Part shown: piece by piece, positions 42,008 through 51,106 of the stretch
Layout of the letters: the number at the start of each line of letters is the position of its first letter
Numbering within the stretch: position 1 is the first letter of the stretch
Assembly (NCBI RefSeq): GCF_004793475.1
Contig: NZ_SRYZ01000007.1
Location: forward strand, 1 to 64,000
Direction of reading: 5' to 3'
Source: Bacteroides muris (ex Afrizal et al. 2022)
Lineage (GTDB): Bacteria; Bacteroidota; Bacteroidia; Bacteroidales; Bacteroidaceae
DNA length: 64,000 bases
The notes under the pieces: model-generated
Told to the model about the DNA's origin: nothing
The model's database searches: none
Seen by the model: only the letters and a program-made list of their open reading frames with translations
Translations under genes and position numbers: made by a program

Positions 42008-42850
42008 ATGAAATTTATAGGTGCACATGTATCGGCCAGTGGGGGAGTGGAAGCGGCTCCCGTCAATGCCGGTGAGATAGGGGCAAATGCTTTTGCCTTG
42101 TTTACCAAGAACCAGCGTCAGTGGGTGGCAAAGCCGCTGGCGGCTGATAGTATTGAATTGTTTAAGGAAAATTGCGGGAAGCTTGGTTTCGATTCCCGCT
42201 GCATCCTGCCTCACGACAGTTATCTGATAAATTTAGGGCATCCCGAAGAAGAAGGGCTACAGAAAAGCCGCGCCGCTTTTCTGGATGAGATGCAGCGCTG
42301 CGAACAATTAGGGCTGAAGTTGCTGAATTTTCATCCGGGCAGCCATCTGAATAAGATTTCCGTGGAAGAGTGTCTGGATAGGGTCGCTGAATCCATTAAT
42401 CTTATATTGGGCAAGACGCACGATGTGGTGGCTGTCATAGAGAACACAGCCGGGCAGGGTAGCAATGTGGGAAACGAGTTCTGGCAGCTGGGACATATCA
42501 TTGACCGGGTGGATGACAAGTCTCGCGTTGGAGTTTGCCTTGATACCTGCCACACGTATACAGCAGGCTATGATATAGTGAATGAGTATGACAAGGTGTT
42601 TGAGGAGTTTGACGCAGCGGTAGGCTTCGGCTATCTGCGCGGTATACACCTGAATGACTCCAAGAAAGCACTCGGCTCCAGAGTAGACCGTCACGACAGC
42701 ATCGGCAAGGGGCTGATAGGTATGGATTTCTTCCGGCGTTTTATGCAAGATGTGCGTTTTGACGGTATACCTATTATTTTGGAGACGCCCGATGAATCGC
42801 TTTGGGCAGAGGAGATAAAACTGTTGAGAAGCTTTGTTTCCTCTGATTGA
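42008..42850 (+). CDS. nfo: Deoxyribonuclease IV (AP endonuclease)
   Basis: This 280-residue TIM-barrel AP endonuclease incises at abasic sites with three zinc ions. All family blocks are seen: [15 protein letters not shown] (4-18), [50 protein letters not shown] (about 176-191), [23 protein letters not shown] and the terminal PIILETP. Length is typical. It is coupled to the MGMT-domain gene and converges on the VOC gene. Confidence 0.97.
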   Translation: MKFIGAHVSASGGVEAAPVNAGEIGANAFALFTKNQRQWVAKPLAADSIELFKENCGKLGFDSRCILPHDSYLINLGHPEEEGLQKSRAAFLDEMQRCEQLGLKLLNFHPGSHLNKISVEECLDRVAESINLILGKTHDVVAVIENTAGQGSNVGNEFWQLGHIIDRVDDKSRVGVCLDTCHTYTAGYDIVNEYDKVFEEFDAAVGFGYLRGIHLNDSKKALGSRVDRHDSIGKGLIGMDFFRRFMQDVRFDGIPIILETPDESLWAEEIKLLRSFVSSD

Positions 42851-42854
42851 GAGA

Positions 42855-43244
42855 CTATGCCCTGAATACGCATTCTATACGGTTACCGTCCGGGTCGAGG
42901 ACGACACTTTCAAAATATCCGTCGCCGGAGGTACGGGGCTCTCCTGCGATGGTATATCCCGCTGTACGTAGCCGTTCTGTCTGTCGGAGGACAGCTTCCT
43001 GGCTGTCGAAGGCAAAGGCAAAGTGGGTCAGTCCCAGTCTGTTTTCCTCAATAGGGGTATTCTGTATGTCCGTACGGCTCATCAGTTCCAAATCCGTTCC
43101 TTCATCGAAGTGAAGGAAATAAGATTCGAATCCTTTTTTGGGGTTGATGTACTTTTCATTGCTGCTCCCGTTGAAGTAACGTGTGTAGAACTCTTTCATC
43201 TCTTCCAGTTGGAAGGTCTAGATGGCGATGTGATGTATCTTCAT
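42855..43244 (-). pseudogene. VOC/glyoxalase-family protein with a nonsense codon
   Basis: From ATG 43244 the frame reads MKIHHIAI, then TAG at 43220-43218 (codon 9), then TFQLEEMKEFYTRYFNG and an intact domain to the stop at 42855. The family expects Trp at this position, so a single TGG-to-TAG change explains it. The only open start left, ATG 43199, drops the HHIAI strand with its metal-ligand His. The rest (GFESYFLHFDEGTDLELM, LTHFAFAFDSQEAV, VVLDPDGNRIECV) is undamaged. Either a recent pseudogene, a sequencing error or read-through. Confidence 0.85.
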
Positions 43245-43256
43245 AAGTTTGCTAAA

Positions 43257-43727
43257 TTATAATCTGTGTTCTACCCGAGTAATCTGTGGTGGGGTTGGTA
43301 ATTGCAGATGCAGAATAGGGAAAGGCTTTCCCGTCGGGTCGGTTTCGTCCCGGCCGGCCACTTGGAATCCCATATGTTGGTAAAATCGGCAAGCTTGTCC
43401 GTTCTGCTCGTTTACATCCACTTTGTGGATGTGTTTTTGGTGGACGGCGTACTCCATGAGCCGTTTTCCGTATCCCTTACCTTGTTGGTCAGGACGGACA
43501 AACAACATCTCGATGAGTTCATCGCTCAGTCCCATAAAGGCGGCAATTTCTTCTTTTTCGTTGCGGATGATGTAAAGCTCTACGGCGAGAAAGGACTGCT
43601 CTCTTATCAGCGGTTTGTAAAACTGTATATCCTTTTCTGCCAGGAAGTGGTGTGTGCTGCGGACAGAGGCTTCCCAGACGGTCAACAGTTCGTCATAATC
43701 TTGTGGGGTAGGTCGGAATATCATCAT
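43257..43727 (-). CDS. GNAT N-acetyltransferase
   Basis: This 156-residue acetyltransferase has ELIEMLFVRPDQQGKGYGKRLMEYAVHQ (about 68-95), whose QQGKGYGKRL is the acetyl-CoA loop, and CRFYQHMGFQVAGRDETDPTGKPFPILHLQL, like the YjaB/PhnO-type GNATs of unknown substrate. It lies just upstream of the VOC gene on the same strand, 12 nt apart. Confidence 0.9.
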   Translation of the reverse strand: MMIFRPTPQDYDELLTVWEASVRSTHHFLAEKDIQFYKPLIREQSFLAVELYIIRNEKEEIAAFMGLSDELIEMLFVRPDQQGKGYGKRLMEYAVHQKHIHKVDVNEQNGQACRFYQHMGFQVAGRDETDPTGKPFPILHLQLPTPPQITRVEHRL

Positions 43728-43765
43728 TTATTGCATTACTTTGCTGGTTATTAATCAGTAGGCAG

Positions 43766-45394
43766 TCAGAATTCAGCTTCTTTGGTAATCCTTAGGGTTT
43801 CTCCCGTGATAGGATGCGTAAATTCCAAATACTCGGCATGCAGATAAAGCCGTTTTGCTTTCTCCCCGTAAAGTTCATCACCGATGATGGGGCAGTGCAA
43901 GCCAAGCGGGTGTGCTGCATGTATACGTAGCTGATGGGTTCTTCCCGTGCGCGGATAGAAAGCGATACGGGTCTGTTTCCCGTCCAGACGTTCCAGAACT
44001 TGATAATCGGTGATGGCGGGCTTCCCGTGTTCGGTGTGTACCATTTGTCGTGGACGGTCAAGTGGATTCAAGCAAAGCGGGAGGTCGACCGTACCTTTGT
44101 CCTTTGGAACAACACCCTCGAGCAATGCGACATAACGTTTCCTGACCAGGCGGTTCTTGAACTGGGCCTGCAGGTTCTGGTGTACACGCTTGGTCTTGGC
44201 AATGAGCATTAAACCGGAAGTGGCCATGTCGAGACGATGTACCGTCAGTGGACCGTCAGCTTCTGGATATTGCCCACGCATCAGGCTATAGACGGAGACT
44301 GCATCTTCCTTGCCGGGAACAGACAGCATTCCTGCCGGTTTGTTGATGACCGAAAGCCATGAATCCTCGTAAACAATCTCCAAATTCTTGGAGGGCACCT
44401 GCATTCTTTTCAGCATGGGGTTTTCCTCTACTTGCAGACCTTGCAGCATATGCTGCAGTATAGGTTCGCACTTTCCTTTGCAAGCCGGATAATAGTGCCC
44501 GTGATGGCGTATCTCTGTCTTGGGGGAGTCACCCCACCAGAACTCGGCCATGGCAATCGGTTTCCATCCATGCAAATAAGCTTGTTGTAGCAATTTGGGG
44601 GCTGCACATTCACCCGCGCCGGCAGGAGGTGTCTTGTGCACGGTCTGCCCGAATATCTCACAGAGATTCTTGACTTCTCCTCGGTAATTCAGCATCCCGA
44701 ACTGTTCGAATAGCTTTTGCTGCAATGCTGCAGAGCGGGTTTTACGTTCAGACTTCAATGCTGAAATCCGTCTTTCCCAGTCTTCCGTCTGCGTTTGCAG
44801 TGTGGCAATCCTTGCTTTCCATGAACGTTCCAGGCGTTTATATTCCGCCTTTTGAAACTGGCTTTCCCGTATCAGTTCGGCTTCTTCCTGCGCATTGAGT
44901 TCTTTTTCTTTTCTGCGCTGTTCTCTGGCAGTTTTGGCTTCTTTCAACTGTGCTTTGGCTGTTGCCAGTATGTCTTCTGCTGACTGGATAGTCCGGGCAA
45001 GCTCTGCTGATAAGGCGGCATATGCTTTGTCATTTTCCAATTGCCGGATGTTGCGGTTGATGGAAGAGATGTTCTCTTCTTCTATCTTGAAAAAGCCTTG
45101 TGGCTGTAGCAAGTCATATACGGGAGGAACAAAAAAGGGATGTAGGTTCTTTCCGGCCAATATGCCTGAGAATGCAGCTAAATATCCGGTTTCTCCATGC
45201 TCGGTTTGTACAATCAGTACCCCGAACATTTTGCCTTGGCGCAGTTCGTCCTTCCATGCAGTTTGTCGGGTAAGATAGCTTTGTACTTCTTTGGCTGCCA
45301 ATATACATAACGGGTGCGGAGTATAGCAGAAAGGATAGGTGAACCTTTCCGGAAGCGGAATGTCGGTTATGGGAGTAGTAAAACGATGCAACAT
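43766..45394 (-). CDS. RluA-family pseudouridine synthase with long N-terminal coiled coil
   Basis: This 542-residue protein has a catalytic RluA domain in its C-terminal 215 residues: LSVINKPAGMLSVPGKED, PLTVHRLDMATSGLMLIAK with the catalytic Asp in HRLD, RKRYVALLEG and FYPRTGRTHQLRIHAAH. The N-terminal half is a Bacteroidales-type extension with a charged coiled coil (about 110-230) and a Cys-containing segment HYYPACKGKCEPIL. It should isomerise uridines in rRNA or tRNA. The extension's purpose is unknown. Confidence 0.92.
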   Translation of the reverse strand: MLHRFTTPITDIPLPERFTYPFCYTPHPLCILAAKEVQSYLTRQTAWKDELRQGKMFGVLIVQTEHGETGYLAAFSGILAGKNLHPFFVPPVYDLLQPQGFFKIEEENISSINRNIRQLENDKAYAALSAELARTIQSAEDILATAKAQLKEAKTAREQRRKEKELNAQEEAELIRESQFQKAEYKRLERSWKARIATLQTQTEDWERRISALKSERKTRSAALQQKLFEQFGMLNYRGEVKNLCEIFGQTVHKTPPAGAGECAAPKLLQQAYLHGWKPIAMAEFWWGDSPKTEIRHHGHYYPACKGKCEPILQHMLQGLQVEENPMLKRMQVPSKNLEIVYEDSWLSVINKPAGMLSVPGKEDAVSVYSLMRGQYPEADGPLTVHRLDMATSGLMLIAKTKRVHQNLQAQFKNRLVRKRYVALLEGVVPKDKGTVDLPLCLNPLDRPRQMVHTEHGKPAITDYQVLERLDGKQTRIAFYPRTGRTHQLRIHAAHPLGLHCPIIGDELYGEKAKRLYLHAEYLEFTHPITGETLRITKEAEF

Positions 45395-45466
45395 GATGTT
45401 GCAAAGATACTACATTTCTCTCATAACAGATTGTTTGTACTGCAAATCTTTCTTTCGTTATTACTT

Positions 45467-46117
45467 TTAGAAGCGGTAGTCTTGTTCGATGTATGTCATA
45501 TATTCGTCGTAACTGATGTGCCTGCCTCCCATTGTCTTGAGGTGAGGGGTTTCGAACTGGCAATCTATCATGACGCCTCCATGTTCCCTGAAGAATTGGG
45601 CCAGACGGATGAGGGCCAGCTTTGAGGCGCTGGGAACAAGTGAGAACATGCTCTCTCCAAAGAAACAACGTCCCAGGGTCACTCCGTACAGCCCACCTAC
45701 CAGTTGTTCTTCTTCCCATACTTCCACGCTGGCGGCGAAGCCTTGTTCGTGCAGGTGTGTATAGGCTTCCATCATCTGCGTTCCAAGCCAGGCTCCTTCT
45801 TGTTCCATCCGCAATTCTCCGCAGGTTTGTATGACGTCTTCAAAAGCTTCGTTGAAGGTGATTTCGTACTTTCCTTTGTTGATGAGTGTACGCATGGAGT
45901 GGGAGATATGTATTTCGTCCGGAAAGATGACAAAACGGTCCATCGGGCACCACCATTGTATCAGTTCTTCCCGAAATGCGTACCAGGGGAATATACCGTT
46001 GGAGTACGCCAAGATGAGGCGGTCGATGGAGAGGTCACCGCCCACGGCGAGCAACCCGTCGGGGTCGCCGTAGTGAGGATCGGGGAAAGCAAGTTTATTC
46101 GTCAGTTGAAAGACCAT
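45467..46117 (-). CDS. aat: Leucyl/phenylalanyl-tRNA-protein transferase
   Basis: This 216-residue enzyme adds Leu or Phe from tRNA to N-terminal Lys/Arg of proteins, creating primary N-degrons. Hallmarks: FPDPHYGDPDGLLAVGGDLSIDRLILAYSNGIFPWY (about 11-46), WWCPMDRFVI, GAWLGTQMMEAYTHLHEQGFAASVEVWE (about 102-129) and GVTLGRCFFGESMFSLVPSASKLAL. It starts 4 nt after clpA, so it is cotranscribed with clpS-clpA, joining the tagging, recognition and unfolding steps. Confidence 0.96.
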   Translation of the reverse strand: MVFQLTNKLAFPDPHYGDPDGLLAVGGDLSIDRLILAYSNGIFPWYAFREELIQWWCPMDRFVIFPDEIHISHSMRTLINKGKYEITFNEAFEDVIQTCGELRMEQEGAWLGTQMMEAYTHLHEQGFAASVEVWEEEQLVGGLYGVTLGRCFFGESMFSLVPSASKLALIRLAQFFREHGGVMIDCQFETPHLKTMGGRHISYDEYMTYIEQDYRF

Positions 46118-46121
46118 ATCG

Positions 46122-48362
46122 TTATTCGGTTGCGGGTTGTAGTTTCAATGCTCCGTTTTCCACTTGCACGCGGACTTTCCCTCCCTCCTTCAGTGTGCCG
46201 AACAAAATTTCGCGCATCAATAAAGGTTTCAAGTGCGAGGCTATCACGCGGTCCATCTCTCGGGCACCGTATTCGGGGATAAAGCCCCGTTGGAGCAGCC
46301 ATTCGTGTGCTTCCTGGCTCAATACCATTTCCACCTGGCGGGAAGACAGCTTGCTGCCCAGTTCTCCGAGTTTCTTGTCGAGGATAAGTGATGCCATCGG
46401 GCGGTCCATGTCATGGAAGACAACTGTGGCTGAAAGGCGGTTGATGAATTCGGGCTTAAAGGTTTTCTTGACTTGTTTCAGCATGGCTTCTCCGGCGGTG
46501 ACCTGACTATTGAAGCCGATGGATGCTTGGCGGGCATATTGTGCTCCGGCATTGGAGGTCATGATGAGAACCACGTGGCGACAGTCGGCTTTCCGCCCTT
46601 TGTTGTCGGTCAGTATGGCATAGTCCATTACTTGCAGCAGGATGTTGAATACGTCAGGATGCGCTTTTTCTATTTCGTCGAGCAGCAACACGCAGTTTGG
46701 GGTCTTGCGTATGGCGTCGGTCAGCAGACCGCCGTCCTCGTAACCCACGTAGCCGGCAGGCGAGCCAATCAGTTTGGCTACGGTATGCTTTTCGGTATAT
46801 TCGCTCATGTCAAAACGTTGCAGGGCGATGCCCAGCTCGGCGGCGAGCACTTTGGCAACTTCGGTCTTTCCTACTCCGGTGGGGCCTACAAAGAGCAGGC
46901 TTGCCAGCGGTTTGTTTTCGTCCAGCAGTCCGGCTTTGGACATTTGCACAGCTTCCACCACCTGACGGACGGCTTCTTCCTGCCCGTAGATGCGGGAGCT
47001 GATGCGTTCGTGCAGGCTTTCCAAGGCGGTGGTGTCGTCCTCTTTCATGGCGAGGGCATTGACTTTGCAGGTACGTGCCAGTATGTCGGTTATCAGTGCC
47101 TTGTCCACGGTCTGTTCTCCGGAGTCTGTGGGATGTATTTCCCGGTAAGCTCCTGCTTCGTCCACCAGGTCGATGGCTTTGTCGGGCAGGAAACGGTCGC
47201 TGATGTAGCGGGCGCTTGCCTTTACGGCGTAGGGGATGACGTCGGGCTCGTAGGTGACGCCGTGGTAGGTTTCGTATTTCTCTTTCAGGCCTTCTACGAT
47301 ATGTATGGCTTCTTCAATGCTCGGTTCCAGTATGTCTATCTGCTGGAAGCGGCGTACCAGTCCCTTGCTGCGTGCGAAGTAGCGGTTGTACTCGTCGTAG
47401 GTGGTAGAGCCGATGAAACGTATTGCCCCGGTTTCCAGATAGGGTTTCAGCATGTTGGAGGCATCCATGGAGCCTTCACCCGTGCGTCCGGCGCCTATCA
47501 GGTTGTGTATCTCGTCGATGTAGACGATGGCGTGTCCTTCACGGCCTATGCCCTCCATGATGGTTTTCAACCGCTTCTCGAAATCGCCGCGATATTGCGT
47601 GCCTGCCAGCAGATTGCCCAAGTCCAGCTCGTAGATGCGGCAACCGGCAAGCCGTTCGGGGACGTTGCCCGCTTCGATACGGGCGGCAAGCCCATAGGCA
47701 AGGGCTGTTTTGCCTACGCCGGGTTCGCCCACATGCAACGGGTTGTTCTTTTCTTTGCGGCAGAGCACTTGTATGGTTCGCTCCAACTCCATCTCCCTGC
47801 CGATAAGCGGGTTGTGGTCTGCCAGGCGGTCGTTGAGGCAGGTCACGTAGTTACGCCATGGTTCTGTTTTCTCTTGTTCATCGGGAGATGGCGTATCGCC
47901 TGCTTCTTCTGCCAGCTCCGCTTCTTCGTAGTGGGTAATGAGCAGACTGAGGAATTCGGACAGGTCGCCGCCGACTGCTTCCTTTAGGAAATGGCATGCC
48001 CAGGAATCTTCCAGTTGCAGCAAGCCTTGTATCAGATGAGGAACATCCAGCTCTTCGGCGCTGGAATACTCTGTCACCGTATAGGCATGTTGCAGGAGTG
48101 AGCTGAGCTGGACGGAAAGTCCCAACTCGTATTCCACATTGTCGGGGACAGTGTCCACTTCTTCCGTCAGATAGTTTTCCAGCGAGATGCTGAGCTCCAC
48201 ATAATTGTAGAAGGTATCTTGCAGGGTGTGGATAAAGGGTTCCTGCTCTATAATGGCGCTCAGCAGATGTTCGGGCATGATGAACTCGTGCCGGTAAGAC
48301 TCGGCCTTTCTTTGTGCGGAAGCGAATGCTTGGTTTACGAATATCGTATTTTTTATATCCAT
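46122..48362 (-). CDS. clpA: ATP-dependent Clp protease ATP-binding subunit ClpA
   Basis: This 746-residue Hsp100 unfoldase feeds substrates to ClpP. It has the N-terminal ClpN domain (1-145; binds ClpS), a first AAA module with Walker [14 protein letters not shown] (about 215) and Walker [14 protein letters not shown], and a second with [15 protein letters not shown] (about 495), [11 protein letters not shown] and the sensor MTSNAG. It lacks the ClpB middle domain, consistent with ClpA. It lies between clpS and aat. clpP itself is not in the window. Confidence 0.96.
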   Translation of the reverse strand: MDIKNTIFVNQAFASAQRKAESYRHEFIMPEHLLSAIIEQEPFIHTLQDTFYNYVELSISLENYLTEEVDTVPDNVEYELGLSVQLSSLLQHAYTVTEYSSAEELDVPHLIQGLLQLEDSWACHFLKEAVGGDLSEFLSLLITHYEEAELAEEAGDTPSPDEQEKTEPWRNYVTCLNDRLADHNPLIGREMELERTIQVLCRKEKNNPLHVGEPGVGKTALAYGLAARIEAGNVPERLAGCRIYELDLGNLLAGTQYRGDFEKRLKTIMEGIGREGHAIVYIDEIHNLIGAGRTGEGSMDASNMLKPYLETGAIRFIGSTTYDEYNRYFARSKGLVRRFQQIDILEPSIEEAIHIVEGLKEKYETYHGVTYEPDVIPYAVKASARYISDRFLPDKAIDLVDEAGAYREIHPTDSGEQTVDKALITDILARTCKVNALAMKEDDTTALESLHERISSRIYGQEEAVRQVVEAVQMSKAGLLDENKPLASLLFVGPTGVGKTEVAKVLAAELGIALQRFDMSEYTEKHTVAKLIGSPAGYVGYEDGGLLTDAIRKTPNCVLLLDEIEKAHPDVFNILLQVMDYAILTDNKGRKADCRHVVLIMTSNAGAQYARQASIGFNSQVTAGEAMLKQVKKTFKPEFINRLSATVVFHDMDRPMASLILDKKLGELGSKLSSRQVEMVLSQEAHEWLLQRGFIPEYGAREMDRVIASHLKPLLMREILFGTLKEGGKVRVQVENGALKLQPATE

Positions 48363-48377
48363 ATTGTTTCTTTCTTC

Positions 48378-48689
48378 TTATTCTTCTTCCTCCGGGGTGA
48401 CGGTGAGCCGGAGGGGGAAACCTTCATTGCGTGCCATGCGGGTGGCTTTCTGTACTTTGGAGTGGGCGATGTCGTATGAGTAGATGCCCACTACCGCGGA
48501 GTTGCTCTTGTGCACCTGCAGCATCAGTGTTTCCGCTTCTACCGATGATTTGTAAAAGACGGTGGTGAGTACCTTTACCACAAACTCCATGGTGGTGAAG
48601 TCATCATTGTAGATGGTGACTTTAAAGCGTCGGGGTTCCCGTAGTTCTATGCGTTCTTTTTCTTTGAAAGAAGATTGCTGTTGTTCCAT
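48378..48689 (-). CDS. clpS: ClpS adaptor
   Basis: This 103-residue adaptor delivers N-degron proteins to ClpA. The core RRFKVTIYNDDFTTMEFVVKVLTTVFYKSSVEAETLMLQVHKSNSAVVGIYSYDIAHSKV holds the NDD and M-x-F residues and the His that line the N-degron pocket. It starts 31 nt after the glycine-zipper lipoprotein and ends 15 nt before clpA. Confidence 0.96.
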   Translation of the reverse strand: MEQQQSSFKEKERIELREPRRFKVTIYNDDFTTMEFVVKVLTTVFYKSSVEAETLMLQVHKSNSAVVGIYSYDIAHSKVQKATRMARNEGFPLRLTVTPEEEE

Positions 48690-48720
48690 TTCTTTGAAAA
48701 ACTACTGTTAAGACATTGTT

Positions 48721-49404
48721 CTACCGTTGTGTGGGCAACGAAAACTCCTGCCAGTCATATTCGTCTCCGTACTCGTCGGCTATGGCTATGCGTATGGTGA
48801 CGTTACCCGTCTTTATCCGTTCTCCGGCACTGATGTTGGCGGTGTATTTCACACCGTTGCGCGGAGTTATTTGCTCTATCATGACCGACGGCGATATGTA
48901 AATACGCTTCATGCCCGTGGTTTCCACCACCACCGGCACTACGTTGTAGGCTGTTTTGTTTCCTTCGTTCATGATTTCAAAAATCACTTTACAGTTTTCG
49001 CCCGAATTGATGACGTGGTTGCGGCTGTCGTCAATGAAACGTATATTCCGTATCCTCAAGTGGTCGATAGCCGATGCTTGCGGCTGTCTTCCGGATTGCG
49101 GGGGATAGGGCTGTGTCCTTTCTATCCGGTAGCTGTACTCCTCCTGCTTTTGGGGGGCTGTGGCTGCATTGGCAATGGCAGCTCCCGCAATGGTCCCTAT
49201 GATGGTGCCGATGGCGGAACCCCGGTATCCTCCTCGCCAGCCTCCGTTACTGTCACCTATCAGCCCGCCGATGGCACCGCCTACATTACTTCCGATGGCA
49301 GCTCCTGCGAGCACTGCGTTAGGGTCGCCTGCAGCCATCTGGCTTGTGCCGCATCCGCTGAGGATGATGGTTGCTGCCAGGATTCCTATAAAAGACTTTT
49401 TCAT
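48721..49404 (-). CDS. Glycine-zipper lipoprotein
   Basis: ATG 49404 (MKKSFIGILAATIILSGCGTSQ) is chosen; an ATG two codons earlier is also possible. The 227-residue lipoprotein (Cys about 18) carries a Gly/Ala-rich zipper (about 30-80, VLAGAAIGSNVGGAIGGLIGDSNGGWRGG... GTIIGTIAGAAIANAA) likely to embed in a membrane. A C-terminal beta-sandwich follows (about 110-227). Outer-membrane biogenesis or stress role is possible. It sits upstream of clpS on the same strand. Confidence 0.75.
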   Translation of the reverse strand: MKKSFIGILAATIILSGCGTSQMAAGDPNAVLAGAAIGSNVGGAIGGLIGDSNGGWRGGYRGSAIGTIIGTIAGAAIANAATAPQKQEEYSYRIERTQPYPPQSGRQPQASAIDHLRIRNIRFIDDSRNHVINSGENCKVIFEIMNEGNKTAYNVVPVVVETTGMKRIYISPSVMIEQITPRNGVKYTANISAGERIKTGNVTIRIAIADEYGDEYDWQEFSLPTQR

Positions 49405-49452
49405 GTTCATATCCTATAATTATTATGTTGGGCAGATTGTTTTATAAAAGGG

Positions 49453-50310
49453 CTATTCCCGATAAATCATCTTTTTGGTCATGCCTCCGTCAATGGTGAT
49501 GTTTTCGCCATTGATGAAGTCGTTTTCGTCTTGACATAGGAATAGGCACATACGGGCAATATCTTCCGGTTTGCCAACCCGTCCGGAGGGATGTTGTGAA
49601 TGGTCTTCTACCCGTAATTGTTCATAATCGTGTGTCTGAATCCAGCCCGGAGAGATGGAGTTGACCGTGATGTGCCACTCTGCAAGCGATAAAGCCAACG
49701 CATGCGTCAATGAATAGATACCTCCTTTGGAAGCTGCATATCCTTCACTGCCCGGTTCACTCATCAGATAGCGGGTAGAACAGAGATTAATGATTCTTCC
49801 GTAGGTATTCGTGCTGTTTTGACTTTTGCGGTGTACTGCCAACGCATGTGAAGTAATGAATACCGGACGTAAATTCACAGACAATATTTTATCGAACGTC
49901 TCCACACTCGTTTCTGTGATGGGAGAGAATTCACTGATGCCGGCATTGTTTATAATGATGTCAATATCCCCCCATTCCTTGAAAATATTTTGCAGGCAAA
50001 GTTCCAATGCTTCTTTGCTGTTTAGGTCGACGGGGTGAAATTGTGCTCCGGTGGCTTGGGCGGTTTGTTGTCCTTCCAGTTCATTCTTGTCACAAAAGGC
50101 TACTTGGTAATTAAGCTTGCAGAAGGCTTCTACAATGGCTTTGCCAATCCCCCCGGCACCTCCGGTCACGAAAACTTTCTTTCCGCCTTTTTTGAGGGGA
50201 AGTGTCGGCTTATGTAGCGTTTGTACCTTGCCGGATTTTTTCGCTTTCTCCCAAGCTGCTTTGCGTGCCTGGTATTGCTCGTACTGATTTTCAAGATAAT
50301 TATCGGCCAT
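49453..50310 (-). CDS. SDR family oxidoreductase with N-terminal extension
   Basis: This 285-residue protein has a charged 45-residue N-terminal helix (MADNYLENQYEQYQARKAAWEKAKK) before the Rossmann motif VFVTGGAGGIGKAIVEAF (about 46-63). It shows NNAGISEF, Ser in LCSTRYL, the catalytic YAASKGG (about 192) and ISPGWIQTHDYEQL. It is a classical SDR; the C-terminal EDIARMCLFLCQDENDFINGENITIDGG is typical. Substrate unknown. It lies 13 nt after a tiny lipoprotein gene. Confidence 0.9.
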   Translation of the reverse strand: MADNYLENQYEQYQARKAAWEKAKKSGKVQTLHKPTLPLKKGGKKVFVTGGAGGIGKAIVEAFCKLNYQVAFCDKNELEGQQTAQATGAQFHPVDLNSKEALELCLQNIFKEWGDIDIIINNAGISEFSPITETSVETFDKILSVNLRPVFITSHALAVHRKSQNSTNTYGRIINLCSTRYLMSEPGSEGYAASKGGIYSLTHALALSLAEWHITVNSISPGWIQTHDYEQLRVEDHSQHPSGRVGKPEDIARMCLFLCQDENDFINGENITIDGGMTKKMIYRE

Positions 50311-50323
50311 GTCTGTTTCGGTT

Positions 50324-50470
50324 TTATTGTTTAACTACGGTGTGTGTCACTTCGTATCCGATGACTACTGCCAGTCCGTTCTGTTTCAAGTATTGTCCGA
50401 TGGCGGGTACGTAACCGCATCCGTTCAATATGAGCAGGGAAGTGGTCAGTATGGCAATCTGTTTCTTCAT
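50324..50470 (-). CDS. Tiny lipoprotein (48 residues)
   Basis: ATG 50470 opens MKKQIAILTTSLLILNGCGYVPAIGQYLK and stops with TAA at 50326-50324. A positive N-terminus, hydrophobic core and lipobox LNGC (Cys18) leave a mature peptide of only 31 residues ending EVTHTVVKQ. It is 13 nt upstream of the SDR gene. Codon use is normal. No family is recognised; too short for many gene callers. Confidence 0.7.
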   Translation of the reverse strand: MKKQIAILTTSLLILNGCGYVPAIGQYLKQNGLAVVIGYEVTHTVVKQ

Positions 50471-50540
50471 GTCATTTTGACTTTATTTGGTTTAATGTTA
50501 CAAAGGTAGAGAAAGTATTGAAAAGGCTATAGGGGTAGCA

Positions 50541-50771
50541 TTATATTTTCTTTCCTTTTGTCATATTATTTTTTTCAATGTGGTGATTCACCTCTCCATT
50601 AATGAGAGTTATATGATGGCTTTTACTGATTTTTCCTACTTTTTGTTTGTGGCTTTTCCCACTTCTACGAAATAAGTTACATATTTCTGTAATTAGAACT
50701 GTCAAAATGGCTATAATGATGGGAACTAACCACTCTTTATTATTTTGTATGAATTCTACTGGATTGCTCAT
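50541..50771 (-). CDS. Small membrane protein in an AT-rich island
   Basis: This 76-residue protein has one transmembrane helix (about 14-33, WLVPIIIAILTVLITEICNLF) and a basic tail with KSHKQKVGKISKSHHITLINGEVNHHIEKN. Its ATG overlaps the stop of the gene above by 4 nt, which supports both. The region is more AT-rich than its neighbours, suggesting recent acquisition. Function unknown. Confidence 0.5.
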   Translation of the reverse strand: MSNPVEFIQNNKEWLVPIIIAILTVLITEICNLFRRSGKSHKQKVGKISKSHHITLINGEVNHHIEKNNMTKGKKI

Positions 50772-50977
50772 ATTTGTATGTATTTATTAAAGTTAGATAT
50801 GGATAACGGTGATGAATGAGTGAGTTTCCCTATGATTTTTGTTCCAATATATAATCCTAAGATACTTAAACTTAATCTTGTTAATGTAGAACTATTTAGT
50901 AGATTGAATACTTGCTCCCAGTTCTTATTTAAATTACAAAAATAACTTCTGACTTCTGTGGCTGTAAACGGTGGCAT
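50768..50977 (-). CDS. Small hypothetical protein, coupled to the next gene
   Basis: This 69-residue protein starts MPPFTATEVRSYFCNLNKNWEQVFNLLNSS and has one hydrophobic helix (LSLSILGLYIGTKIIGKL, about 35-52). It overlaps the following small membrane ORF by 4 nt. It is AT-rich. A PDDEXK nuclease lies 130 nt upstream on the same strand. No family recognised. Confidence 0.45.
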   Translation of the reverse strand: MPPFTATEVRSYFCNLNKNWEQVFNLLNSSTLTRLSLSILGLYIGTKIIGKLTHSSPLSISNFNKYIQI

Positions 50978-51106
50978 TTCCTTTTTAGGCTCTTTCAGTC
51001 GTTTTTGATTTTTTTACTCTATTGAGTCATGTGGTATATTCACATGCTTCATCAATAGACTTGTCTTTTCTTCGGATAAGTTCACTATATTGATACAAAA
51101 TAACCT

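Noticed and set aside
46473..47987. 504-codon open frame antisense to clpA
   Set aside because: It is the mirror of the strongly biased clpA codon use, has a Cys/Phe/Gly-rich composition with no family likeness, and clpA is certain.
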